NCBI GenBank assembly: GCA_933207985.1
Contig: OW240916.1
Location: forward strand, 131,445,641-131,509,640
Source: Pelobates cultripes
Lineage: Eukaryota; Chordata; Amphibia; Anura; Pelobatidae
Length of the DNA stretch: 64,000 bases
Reading direction: 5' to 3'
The position numbers and the translations under genes were made by a program. This document shows positions 47,474 to 56,872 of this stretch, piece by piece. How positions within the stretch are numbered: the stretch's first letter is position 1; each line of letters opens with the position of its first letter. A model generated the notes under the pieces. The model was not told the DNA's origin and searched no databases. It saw only the letters and a list, made by a program, of their open reading frames with translations.

Positions 47474-48216
47474 AAAAAGCCTTATATAACCATATGTATA
47501 TACTTTTTTTTGGATTAATTTATTAACATTAATCTCTAATCATTGGGGTCACTTAATATAAACATTCATATTAATTATAGTGGGTCACAACATGTTTACA
47601 TTTGCACTGTGGCACTTTAAATATTATGCACGTATATGGCATTTTATGAGATAATTTTGATTGCACTTTAAATGACCCATTTGCACTTTATTAATATACA
47701 TAGATCACATTCACACTTGGCTTAACCATATTTGGTATGTCAATGTTCCATAGTAGCCTAGATGTTCACAACTAGGTTATCATTTTTTGATAAGTTTGTT
47801 TCCATATCGATGTGTTGTAGTTTCTCATTCACAGCCGCGTTACTATGGTAACGATGGCGGCGCACACATGATGTCACATTGGGGGCAGAACCTCTCCGCA
47901 TCACTGCACAGTTCCGGTTCAGATGCCGGCTTCAATATAGTATACGCTGGCCGCGTCACTATAGCAACAGTGGCGTCATACGTTACGCCGGGGGGAGGGG
48001 CTACTCGGCACATGCGCACATTCCCGACCGGGACGCCGGTTGGCACCTGTGGTGAGTTATTGTCATTTACTGCATCCTATATATGGTTGAATTGTTATGT
48101 TATGTTTTTATGATCCTGATGAAAGTCCTTGAATAGGACTGAAACGTCGATTTTTTTTTTTAGGAGTACACAATAAAAGCTATGTTTTAAGAGTGCAACC
48201 TTTGATTCAGCTATTT
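47474..48216 (+). repeat. Right pLTR
   Basis: Direct-orientation arm with the plus-strand hammerhead-like motif at 48111-48150. Confidence 0.85.
48111..48150 (+). ncRNA. Hammerhead ribozyme-like motif (right pLTR)
   Basis: Core CTGATGA (48116-48122), stem II AGTCC/GGACT (48124-48128 and 48136-48140) closed by a 7-base loop, GAAAC (48141-48145), then GTC with expected cleavage after 48148. Flanking GATC and GATT can pair as stem I. One extra A (48123) precedes stem II. Helix III would be only ACGT, which is self-complementary, so two RNAs could share it. Penelope-like elements are known to carry such minimal type I hammerheads. Activity of this copy is unknown. Confidence 0.6.
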
Positions 48217-48291
48217 GGATATTTGGAGCCCTGGGAGTGCACCCGGTTTGGATACATGGAGTTTGAGTGCAAGGTACAGTACTTTTTTCTT

Positions 48292-48334
<43 letters not shown>

Positions 48335-48362
48335 ACACACACCACTGCGTGCGCCCGTGCTG
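48217..48362. repeat. TA/CA microsatellite and hAT-like right end
   Basis: A TA/CA repeat occupies 48293-48340. CCACTGCGTGCGCCCGTGC at 48341-48359 may be the partner of ATAGGCGTGCGCAGCCCATT at 45974-45993, which would place the Penelope-like element inside that unit. Confidence 0.35.
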
Positions 48363-48369
48363 TTAGTGT

Positions 48370-48590
48370 GCGGTATGAGGGTGATGTGTGTGTGTGTAAG
48401 GGTGCTGTTTCTGTGCTGTGTGTAAGGGTGCTGTTTCTGTGCTGTGTGTGATGGTGCTGTTAGTGTGCTGTGTGTGAGGGAGCGGTGTGTGTGTGCTGTA
48501 TGTGTGTAGGTGCTGTGTGGGTGCTGTTTGTGTGCTGTATGTGTGTGGGTGCTGTTTGTGTGCTGTGTGTGTGTGGGTGCTGTGCAGTGG
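48370..48590. repeat. GTGCTGTGTGTG minisatellite
   Basis: Units like GGGTGCTGTTTGTGTGCTGT in tandem. Open frames across it are artefacts. Confidence 0.8.
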
Positions 48591-48944
48591 CATTGCTAGT
48601 GGGGGGCCAGAGGGGGCCATGGCCCCCCCACATCATGCTGTGCCCCCCATTGGGTCCCCCCAAATGCCGGCAACTTGCTGGCCATGAGCTTCAATTATAT
48701 TCCCCCGGGCTGTAACAGTCTGTGACAGCCCGAGGGAATGCAGTGCTGAGGTGCTGGGGGCTGTCTGTAGCTGGAGGGAGCACTGATTGGCTCCCCGGCA
48801 CAGGCCCCGCCCCCAAACAAAGCCCTGCCTCCCGCACACAAGCCCCGCCCCCGCCATAAAGCAGCAGACCATGCTGCTGCAGAAGATGGCTGCCTGACCC
48901 CCAGCAACAGACTCCAGTGACAGGTAGGCTTGGGGGGGTGTTCA
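48585..48944. repeat. hAT-like left end and GC-rich sequence
   Basis: GCAGTGGCATTGCTAGTGGG begins at 48586, followed by CCCCCC/GGGGGG palindromes and AGCCCGAGGG-type words. No clear right end was found. Confidence 0.4.
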
Positions 48945-49620
48945 CACACTGTACACACACATTGCCCCCCATACACACACATTGCCCCTGCCCATACACG
49001 GCCCCATACACACACACTGCCCCCATACTTATACGCCACACTGCCCCATACACATACTGCCCCCATACTGATACACACACATTGCCCCCCATGCACACAC
49101 TTGCCCCCCATACTGCCCCCATACACACACTGCCCCCCATACACATTTCCCCTATACATTTGCCCCAATACACACACATTCCCCCATACTGCCCCATACA
49201 CACACTGCCACCCATACTGCCCCCATACACACACTGCCCCCCATACACACAATTTGTACACACACACTGCCCCATACACACACTTCCCCATACACACACT
49301 TGCCCCCATACTGCCCCCTACACACACACTGTCCCCCATACACACACACTGTACACATACATTGCCCCCATACACACACACTGCTCCCATACACACACTG
49401 CCGCCCATACACACGCATTGCCCATACTACCATACTGCCTCACACACACACTGCTGTTTTGTCCACACATACACTGCATCCCTGACATACACTGCCGCCC
49501 TACTCACACACTACAACCTTCACACACACACACTGCTCACACACTGTCCCCCTCACACACACACACACATGCACCCCTTACACATTGCACCACTCACACA
49601 CCACTGTCCTATGCCCTACT
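48945..49620. repeat. CATACACACACTGCCCCC minisatellite
   Basis: About 30 degenerate units. Long Thr/His/Pro-rich frames on the plus strand and Val/Cys/Gly-rich frames on the minus strand arise from the repeat. Confidence 0.85.
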
Positions 49621-49664
49621 ACGCCCCATTTCCCAGCAGACCTCAGGTAAGTTGTCAAACTGTT

Positions 49665-49775
49665 CTTAAACGGTTTGACTACTTACTCTGGGAGGGGTCC
49701 GGCACTATTGACACCATAACCACTACACTGAGCTGTAGTGGTTATTGTGTCTGGATTATTTCTTTAAATAATCTA
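49665..49775. repeat. MITE fragment with GACACCATAACCACTAC hairpin
   Basis: ACGGTTTGACTACTTAC and GACACCATAACCACTA also occur at 59970-60035, so this is a repeated family. The two-sided hairpin (CCACTAC...GTAGTGG) is visible in both. Confidence 0.5.
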
Positions 49776-49819
49776 CAAGTGCCTCGAGATCAGGCTCTGG
49801 ATCCGCTGCTCAGCAGTCT

Positions 49820-50190
49820 GGTTTGTGTGTTGATGTGTCATGTGTGTGTGTGTATGGACTCAGAGTCTGTGTGTGTGTGTGTGTGTATTTACTCAGCAGT
49901 CTGTGTGTGTGTATGGACTCGGCAGTCTGTGTGTGCATGGACTCAGCAGTCTGTGTGTGTGTGTATGTGTGTGTATGGACATAGCAGTCTGTGTGTGTGT
50001 GTATGGATCAGCATGATCTGTGTGTGTGTGTGTGTATGTGTATGGACTCAGCAGTCTGTGTGTGTGTGCATGGACTCAGCAGTCTGTGTGTGTGTGTGTG
50101 TGTGTATGGACTCAGCAGTCTGTGTGTGTATGGACTCAGCAGTCTGTGTGTGTGTGGACTCAACAGTCTGTGTGTGTGTATGGACTACGC
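49820..50190. repeat. CTCAGCAGTCTGTGTGTGTG minisatellite
   Basis: Units of 22-40 bp, each with ATGGACTCAGCAGTCTGTG. Non-coding. Confidence 0.85.
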
Positions 50191-50459
50191 AGTCTATCAA
50201 TAATTAAAATTCCTGTGAGTTGTTGTGTAGGAAGGGCCCCAGTGCATTGTTTTGCCCAGGGGCCCTTAACTCTGTTAAAATGGTACTGCTTGTGTGTGTC
50301 AGTGAGCTTCTATTTAGTGAGCATGTGTGTGTCAGTGAGCTTGTCTTTAGTGAGCTTGTGTGTGTCCCTGAACTTCTTTGTAGTGAGCCTTCTGTACAAG
50401 TGAGTTTTGTCTGTCAGTAAGCCTATTTGTGCATGTCAGTGAGCTTATGTGCTTACTGT

Positions 50460-51060
50460 AATATATATATACAAACCCTGGTCTGAAGAGCTTCCAATGT
50501 TGCCACAAACTAGGAAAAAATTCCTTCTTGACCCCAAAATAGGAGTCAGATGTCTCCTTGGATTAAGCAGCTATTACCCCACTAATTAGAAATTATATCC
50601 TTGTATGTTATGTTTTTGTAAGTATTTATCCAATTTCAGTTTAAACATCTGTATGGACTCTGACAAAACCACCTCTTCAGGCAGAGAATTCCATATCCTT
50701 ATTGTTCTTACTGTAAAAAAAAACAACTTTTCTTTGCCTTAGATTAAATCTCCTTTCTTCCAGCCTAAATGTGTGACCTCGTGTCCTATGTATAGCCCTG
50801 TTTATGAATAGATTTCCAGATAAAGGTTTGTACTGGCCCCGAATATATTTGTATAAAGTTATCATATCCCCTCTCAGATGCCGTTTTTCCAAACTAAACA
50901 GATTTAATTTTTTTAACCTTTCTTCATAACTAAAATGCTCCATTCCTTTTATCAATTTTGTAGCTCGTCTCTGGACCCTCTCCAGTGCCATGATATCCTT
51001 ATTTAGAACAGGCTCCCAAAATTGCACAGCATATTCAAGGTGTGGTCTTACCAGCGATTT
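50460..51060 (-). mobile_element. CR1/L2-like LINE 3' end
   Basis: The minus-strand frame (51027-50677) has [40 protein letters not shown] and [10 protein letters not shown], the conserved ORF2 C-terminus of CR1/L2-type LINEs. The 3' UTR contains GGTCAAGAAGGAATTTTTTC, shared by such LINEs, and ends at an AT microsatellite (50461-50471). It is 5'-truncated just before 51060, the usual fate of LINE copies. Confidence 0.8.
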
Positions 51061-53085
51061 AGAAGAATGTTCAAGAATCCAGTAAAACTAAAATGGATCT
51101 CCAACACCTGTTAGAAACATATTCTTTGTGTTTTAGTTTTTTTTTTTTTTCAATCTCACAATAGCTTCCTCTAATTGAAGGGAAGCCATGAAATTTACAA
51201 AACATCTATTTTTACCTTTCCTCTTCCTCTGGTAGAATAATGACCACTTCCATCAAGGTTGAGATCTACAATCCTCTCTTCCTGGTGTGAAATACCTTGG
51301 TCCAAGAAGGAAGTTAATGAGAGTCTTTGGATCGAAAGGGTCTCCTGAACCTTAGGTCTTGAAGTAGACAAGCTTTCCTGCCCTCTGCCGTTCTCTTAAT
51401 CCATTAATATAGGAGGATGCATCTGTGGACCAGGTACTAAGCCAATGAGCTCAGCTAATAGACACCAAGAAAGTCATAATTCTGGCTAGACTATAATGCA
51501 ACCTATGTAGGCTTCTTAACTGAAGACTATTAATGACTTGTAAATTGTCAACAGACAAAGGAAATTTATCTCTGATATGCTCCTCCAAATAATTCATACC
51601 AATCTTAGATTCTTAGAGATTGAGGTAAAACCTTACAGCAAGATGAAAGCCTGTGCCAGCTGCCACATAGGCTTTAGAGAAGAGCAGGACCATATATACT
51701 CCATGGAGTTCAGAGAGATCCTGCATTGTTTACAGGCAGAGAGGAACATTTAGCCAGTCTAAGGACTGCATTGTCTACTTAGGGGCAGAGCCCCAGGTAC
51801 TAGTGTCTGAAATTACAATGGAGATACTCCCTTGTGTTGAAAACCTCTCTCAGTGTAGAACCATTCCTCCATTAAGGATCTTAAGGGGACCGGGAACTGG
51901 AAAAGATACTCTACACCCTCTGACATCCGAAAAGAAAGGCTAGAGGTAAAAGGACTCTGGAAATCAAATGAGTGGATTCTGGAACTACTGAAATAGGCTG
52001 AATATCCTCATCCGATGATTCTATATCTCTGAATGTATCCATCTCCAAGGATTCCTAAGAGTATTCAGTCTGGGAATTATCCAGAAGATCCAAACTTTAG
52101 CAGTTTCTGTGACATCTTGAGATACATCCTGTTTAATTTAGCATAATACACGGGAGATGGGTAGATGGGCCTGTAGCTACTTTCAGACAGCCTGTGCAGA
52201 GACTTTACTTTACAAGGATCTCTTATCATATGCCTCACAAACAATTCTTTAGTGTGACTTCCCTTGTATGATCCCACTTACTTTCTTCCCATAGAGCTAT
52301 CATCATAGGGAATTCCAATTATTGATAGGCACTCTTTTGTTTAGTAATGAGAGAAAAAATAGAATGGCTTACCTTTGTCTCTTAGAGTGCGACCTTTTTT
52401 CTGGGAGCAGAGTGATCTGAATCCATAACTGCATAAGATTCCTTTTTATCTGTAACAAAGCAAATCTCTGATAAACAAGTAGAGATTGATAAATACAGAA
52501 GAAATATGTAATATACCTTCAATAAAGAAAAACTTACCAAAACCAAAAAGGAGAATTCAAATTAAGATGAAAACTGCACACAAATCGAATTACTTAATAA
52601 AGGAAAAAACATATAAGAAAACATTGTGCTTAAAAGGGGAAGCCAATATGACCCTGCAACCATTGCAATTGAACTTACATTTTAGAATACGCAGATGTGA
52701 ATCAGATTATTGCGCATGCGCGGAAACGGCATGGCGCGACCATTAGACTAGCACCTGCGTATTCGCTGGGATTAAAAGCAGAGGAAAAAACCTGAATGGG
52801 TCTAAAAGTAAGAATGGAAACACAGGGACTTATATTAAAACAAGTCAAAAGGCTGAGACAGAGGAACAGAACAGTGAATAGCCTATTACCAAATACAGAG
52901 ACATAGAAATAGGATAATAAAGTTACCGAATGTCTAAAACCAAGATAGAGGAATATAATAATGTAATTAAAAAGCACATAGAATGAGTGAACTAATCAGC
53001 TGTATTAAAAGGCACTAGAAACAATTATTGCAAAATCTTGAACCAGGAAAGTGACATTCAGATATTTTCCAGTTTCCAAGTGTAT
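51061..53085 (-). repeat. Degraded sequence, possible DIRS-like pol relic
   Basis: On the minus strand YRPIYPSPVYYAKLNRMY (52180-52127) resembles the RT/RNase H junction of DIRS-type elements. RRPFRSKDSH and PSWTKVFHTRK near 51350-51270 may belong to the same pol. Stops are frequent. No tyrosine recombinase is recognised. The assignment is tentative. Confidence 0.3.
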
Positions 53086-53089
53086 CCTG

Positions 53090-53245
53090 GGGATGTTATG
53101 TTTACCCAATTTAATAACACTCATTTTGTTTATATTAAGGACTGAGTTAGCCCTGCTGGGAATTGAACCTGTATGCACCAAGGAATAAACAGAGTCTTCT
53201 GATGAAGGATTAGCTCACTGAGCTATCTCACCACAATTAAGTAAG
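53090..53245 (-). repeat. tRNA-derived SINE
   Basis: Minus strand: TAGCTCAGTGAGC (53225-53213) fits the Pol III A box and GGTTCAATTCC (53169-53159) the B box, 55 bases apart as in tRNA genes. No tRNA cloverleaf can be completed, so it is a SINE head rather than a tRNA gene. The tail toward 53090 is AT-rich. Confidence 0.6.
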
Positions 53246-54140
53246 GTGGCTGCCAGGAAAAATTTAACAGAGGTCTAGGAATAAGTGACTCTAGAGGCTA
53301 TAATAAAAGGCCCAATAGAGGCTGTGAGCGTAAAAGTGGAATAGTGGTTGATGGAAGATACATCAGGCCTGATTTGCTAAACAGCAACCAAAGGATTTTC
53401 AGTTAAATGCCCCAGGGAGAGATGTTAGAGTTTGCAATATGCATAGCTGATGCTCTGCAAAAACATGGTATGGGTCCCTGGGGCGGAGTATTTGGAGAGC
53501 AGGGTGGGCCAATGCTCCAACAGCATTAGTTGCTGTGTAACAGACCACAGCTTGGATCTGACTTATGAGTTAATTAATTGGCACTCACCTGTGGCTAGTC
53601 AATTAGTAGACAGGCCTTTAAAAGAAGAGGGCAGCCTGCTGCAGAGTGAGGGAGAAAAAGACAGCTAGGAGAGATTGTGGTTACTGCAAGATCTGTGACA
53701 ATCCTACCTGTAAAAGAGGTGGTTTGTTACAAGGCCTAGGAAAAAGTTATTCTAGCTGCTGTATTAAAAGGCATAACAAAGGCCTAGGAAAAATTGACTC
53801 CAGTGGCTGTATCAAAAGCCATAAAGGCCTTGGAATAAAACACGGAAGCCTAGTAAAAAGTGACTACAGTGGCTATATTAAAAGCCAGAAAGGCCTAGGA
53901 ATAAAACACAGAAGCCTATGAAAAAGTGACTCCAGTGGCTATATTAAAAGATACAGAGGCTTAGGAATAAGATACAGAAGCCTAGGAATAAGTGACTCCA
54001 ATGGCTATATTAAAAGGCCCAACAGAGGCCTAGGAATAAATTAATCCAGTTGCTATTTTAAAAGGCCCAAACAGAGGCCTAGGAATAAGTAATCCAGTTG
54101 ATATATTAAAAGACACAGAAGCCTAGGAATAAGTTTGATT
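53246..54140. repeat. AGGCCTAGGAATAAGTGACT minisatellite, interrupted
   Basis: Units of about 45-60 bp contain GGCTATATTAAAAG and AGGCCTAGGAATAA. About two units lie at 53260-53330 and at least nine at 53725-54140. Between them, 53331-53724 is unrelated sequence that could be an insertion. Confidence 0.7.
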
Positions 54141-55000
54141 TAAATTAAAATTAGCAGGAAACTCTTACCGTTTAGATGAAACCGATGAAGGGTAGAAGGG
54201 GTTATATCCATATATATGCTCTGTATGTGCCTGCCCAGCCTGCTACTCCTAGGTCACTGCAGGAAATAGGGTGATGGCAAAATCTTGCTACCTCTAGGTT
54301 CACAGCGAGTAAACTTCGAGCTCATTCCACCAGATCAATGACCTCTTCATGGGCAGCTGCAGGCAACATTTCTCCGGACCACATTTGTTCAGCAGCAACA
54401 TGGTCCTCCATCAACATGTTTATTCATCACTATTAGCTGATTAGTTATTGATTTGTCAATAAAGAGTTTAAATTTGCATTGACTTGAGCATTTTTGGTTA
54501 TTTTTATTTTCCCCTCCCATGTATCTTTCGGCTTGGGTATAACCCATACGTATTGCTGTCATGGATATATCTGGGGAAAAAAGAAAATTTACACCATACT
54601 CACCGATATTTTCTTTTCCCCGATATATGCCATGGCAGCACTACGGTTCCATCCTTTTCTAATTTTTGTGTTGTTTCGTGGCTTTAAACTAAGACTGAAG
54701 GGACATGGGAGGAAGTCTATTTTATTAATTATTTAGGAGGTGGTTCCTGTCCAATTTTGAAGGAGAGAAGCTATACCCATACATAGTGCTGCCATGGATA
54801 TATCCGGGGTAAGAAAAATTCTCTAGTCTTAGAATGACTAAGTCTGTCCTAGGGATAGGACAGGGACAAAAAGACTGAGGGTGGGAGGGGTAGGAGGGGT
54901 TACTTATACCTTCTGTTTTAATTAGGTTCCTGTCTGGTTAGGGATAGGGAGGATCTACCCATTGTTGTGCTGCCATATGGCAGGACATATATACACACAC
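54141..55000. repeat. Dispersed GATATATC-type inverted repeats, possible DIRS-like ends
   Basis: CATGGATATATCTGGGGAAA (54561) and its inverted partner near 54617-54637 flank TCACCGATATTTTCTTTT. A third related copy, TGCCATGGATATATCCGGGG, is near 54790. The surrounding words (TACCCATAC, TGCTGCCAT) repeat three times. The arrangement suggests terminal repeats of one element. Confidence 0.35.
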
Positions 55001-55177
55001 ATATATATAGTTCCAATTATTAAATAACAAAATATATAATATATATATATATATATATAAATATGTTATAAATTGTATTCCAGTTTAAACTTGTTCTAAC
55101 TGTATTTTGAAATTAATATACCTATATATCAAAATACATTTATAATGACGTTATAAATGCATATATGTATCGTTATA

Positions 55178-55206
55178 TAAATCTCTCTCTTTCTCTTCTC
55201 TCTTCT

Positions 55207-55285
<79 letters not shown>
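55178..55285. repeat. (TC)n(TA)n microsatellite
   Basis: A CT run passes into a TA run. Confidence 0.95.
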
Positions 55286-55288
<3 letters not shown>

Positions 55289-55299
55289 AATTCTACAAA

Positions 55300-56080
55300 T
55301 ATATTTATATAATATTTTTACATAATTAAGTCATTTTATTACTTACAATTATAAGGACTTGCCTGACAACCCAGGCAGTAAGTCCAGAGAATTTGGTTTG
55401 CACGCCCTATTTAACCCTGTAACTCTCAGGACACCAGAAAACCTGTACATGGGGGTACTGTTTTACTCAGGAGACTTCACTGTACACAAATATTAGTGTT
55501 TCAAAACAGTAAAACATATCACAATGATGATATAGTCCGTGAAAGTGCTGTATTTTGCGCACACAAACGGCACTTTGACTCACGATATAATTGTTGTGAT
55601 ACGTTTTACTTGCCAAAATTAGAGTTCAAATAGTTTTTTTGCATTTTTCAAATATGAACGCTAACGTCGGCCAGTGTTTGTGACTAAGTGGCCACTAAAA
55701 AAGACTGGACATACCCCATATTGAATACCCTGGGTTGTCTACTTTAAAAAAATATGTACACGTAAGGTGTGATTAAGAGATTTATGACAGATAACAGTGT
55801 TACAATGTCACTATTGATACATTTTAAAAATATATATTTTGAAACAGCAATGTCCTACTTGTATTTATAGTCCTATAACTTGCAAAAAAAAAGCTAAGAA
55901 CATGTTAACATTGGGTGTTTTTTGGCGGTTGTAGATGTGTAACAGATTTTGGGGATCAAAGTTAGAAAAAGTGTTTAAACATTTTTCATCATATTTCTTT
56001 TTTTTGTAAATTATATGATATGATGAAAATTATGGTATCTTTAGAAAGACCATTTAATGTCGAGAAATGTACCGTATATA
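55300..56080. repeat. Non-coding repeat tail, same style as 44.6 kb MITE
   Basis: AT-rich sequence with CACTTTGACTCACGATAT and CACTTTCACGGACTATAT as an inverted pair (55530-55590). No ORF. It resembles the AT-rich body of large TTAA-type MITEs, but the ends were not found. Confidence 0.35.
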
Positions 56081-56400
56081 TACTTGAATATAAGTTGACC
56101 CGAATATAAGTCAAGACCCCTAATTTTACCCCAGAAAACTGGGAAAACTTATTGACTCGAGTATAAGACTAGGGTGGGAAATGCAGCAGCTACTGGTAAA
56201 TTTCTAAATAAAATTAGATCCCCAAAAAATTATATTACTTGAATATTTATTTACAGTGTGTGTATATAATGAATGCAGTGTGTGTATGAATGCAGTGTGT
56301 GTATGAATGCAGTGTATATGATTGAGTGCAGTGTGTGTATGAATGCAGTGTATGTGATGCAGAGCCTTGGTGAGGGGTGTGCATTTTCATTATTTTTTTT
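56081..56400. repeat. MITE terminus with ATATAAGT(T/C)GACCC words, and short minisatellite
   Basis: CCGTATATATACTTGAATAT and GACCCGAATATAAGTCAAGA are typical of a widespread vertebrate MITE. At 56255-56350 a GAATGCAGTGTGTGTAT unit repeats about five times. Confidence 0.5.
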
Positions 56401-56564
56401 TAATATTATTATTTTACTTTTTTTTTTTTTATATTATTTTTAATGTTATTTTATTTTAATTAAATTTTTATGTTATTTTTCTTCGTCCCCCCTTCCTGCT
56501 TGTTAACTGGCCAGGGAAGGGGGCTCTCATTCCCTGGTGGTCCAGTGGTGTGCACTGTGTAGGA

Positions 56565-56804
56565 GGGGGCTGGCAGGAAGCGTTTACTTACCTTTCCTGC
56601 AGCTCCTGTCAGCTCCCTTCTCTCTCCTCCGGTCCGGTCAGCTCCCCTGCAAGTCTCGCAGTGTGAGTGCCGCGCGGAGCTGACTTGCAGGGGAGCTGAC
56701 CAGGCTCTCGCGAGACTTGCAGGGGAGCTGACCAGACCGGAGGAGAGAGAAGGGAGCTGACAGGAGCTGCAGGAAAGGTAAGTAAGTGCTTCCTGCCAGC
56801 CCCC
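56565..56804. repeat. 240-bp palindrome with 95-bp arms
   Basis: The left arm 56565-56659 and right arm 56710-56804 are nearly perfect reverse complements, starting GGGGGCTGGCAGGAAGCG. The 50-base spacer holds a direct repeat of the arm's inner part (CTTGCAGGGGAGCTGACC). It is like the 15340-15536 palindrome in size and position inside a repeat. Confidence 0.85.
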
Positions 56805-56872
56805 AACAGGACCGCCGGGCTTGTAATGAGCCTGGCGGTCCTTGTCTGTATTATGGCAATGTAAGTTGCCAT

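Larger units (their letters stand above)
46091..48216 (+). mobile_element. Penelope-like element with inverted pLTRs
   Basis: Two arms (46091-46820 and 47474-48216) are near-identical inverted repeats of about 730-740 bp; the right arm has a 12-bp insertion near 47977. Between them is a GIY-YIG endonuclease frame. Penelope-like elements often carry such pLTRs, sometimes inverted at the 5' side, with truncated RT. The RT is missing here. The high arm identity implies a recent insertion. Confidence 0.8.

Noticed and set aside
48930..50207. 425-codon frame and several overlapping long frames on both strands
   Set aside because: They are composed of Tyr/Thr/His/Pro or Val/Cys/Gly repeats from three minisatellites. 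Openness reflects lack of stops in the units.
53159..53225. A tRNA gene
   Set aside because: A and B boxes are present, but acceptor and anticodon stems do not form, so it is a SINE head.
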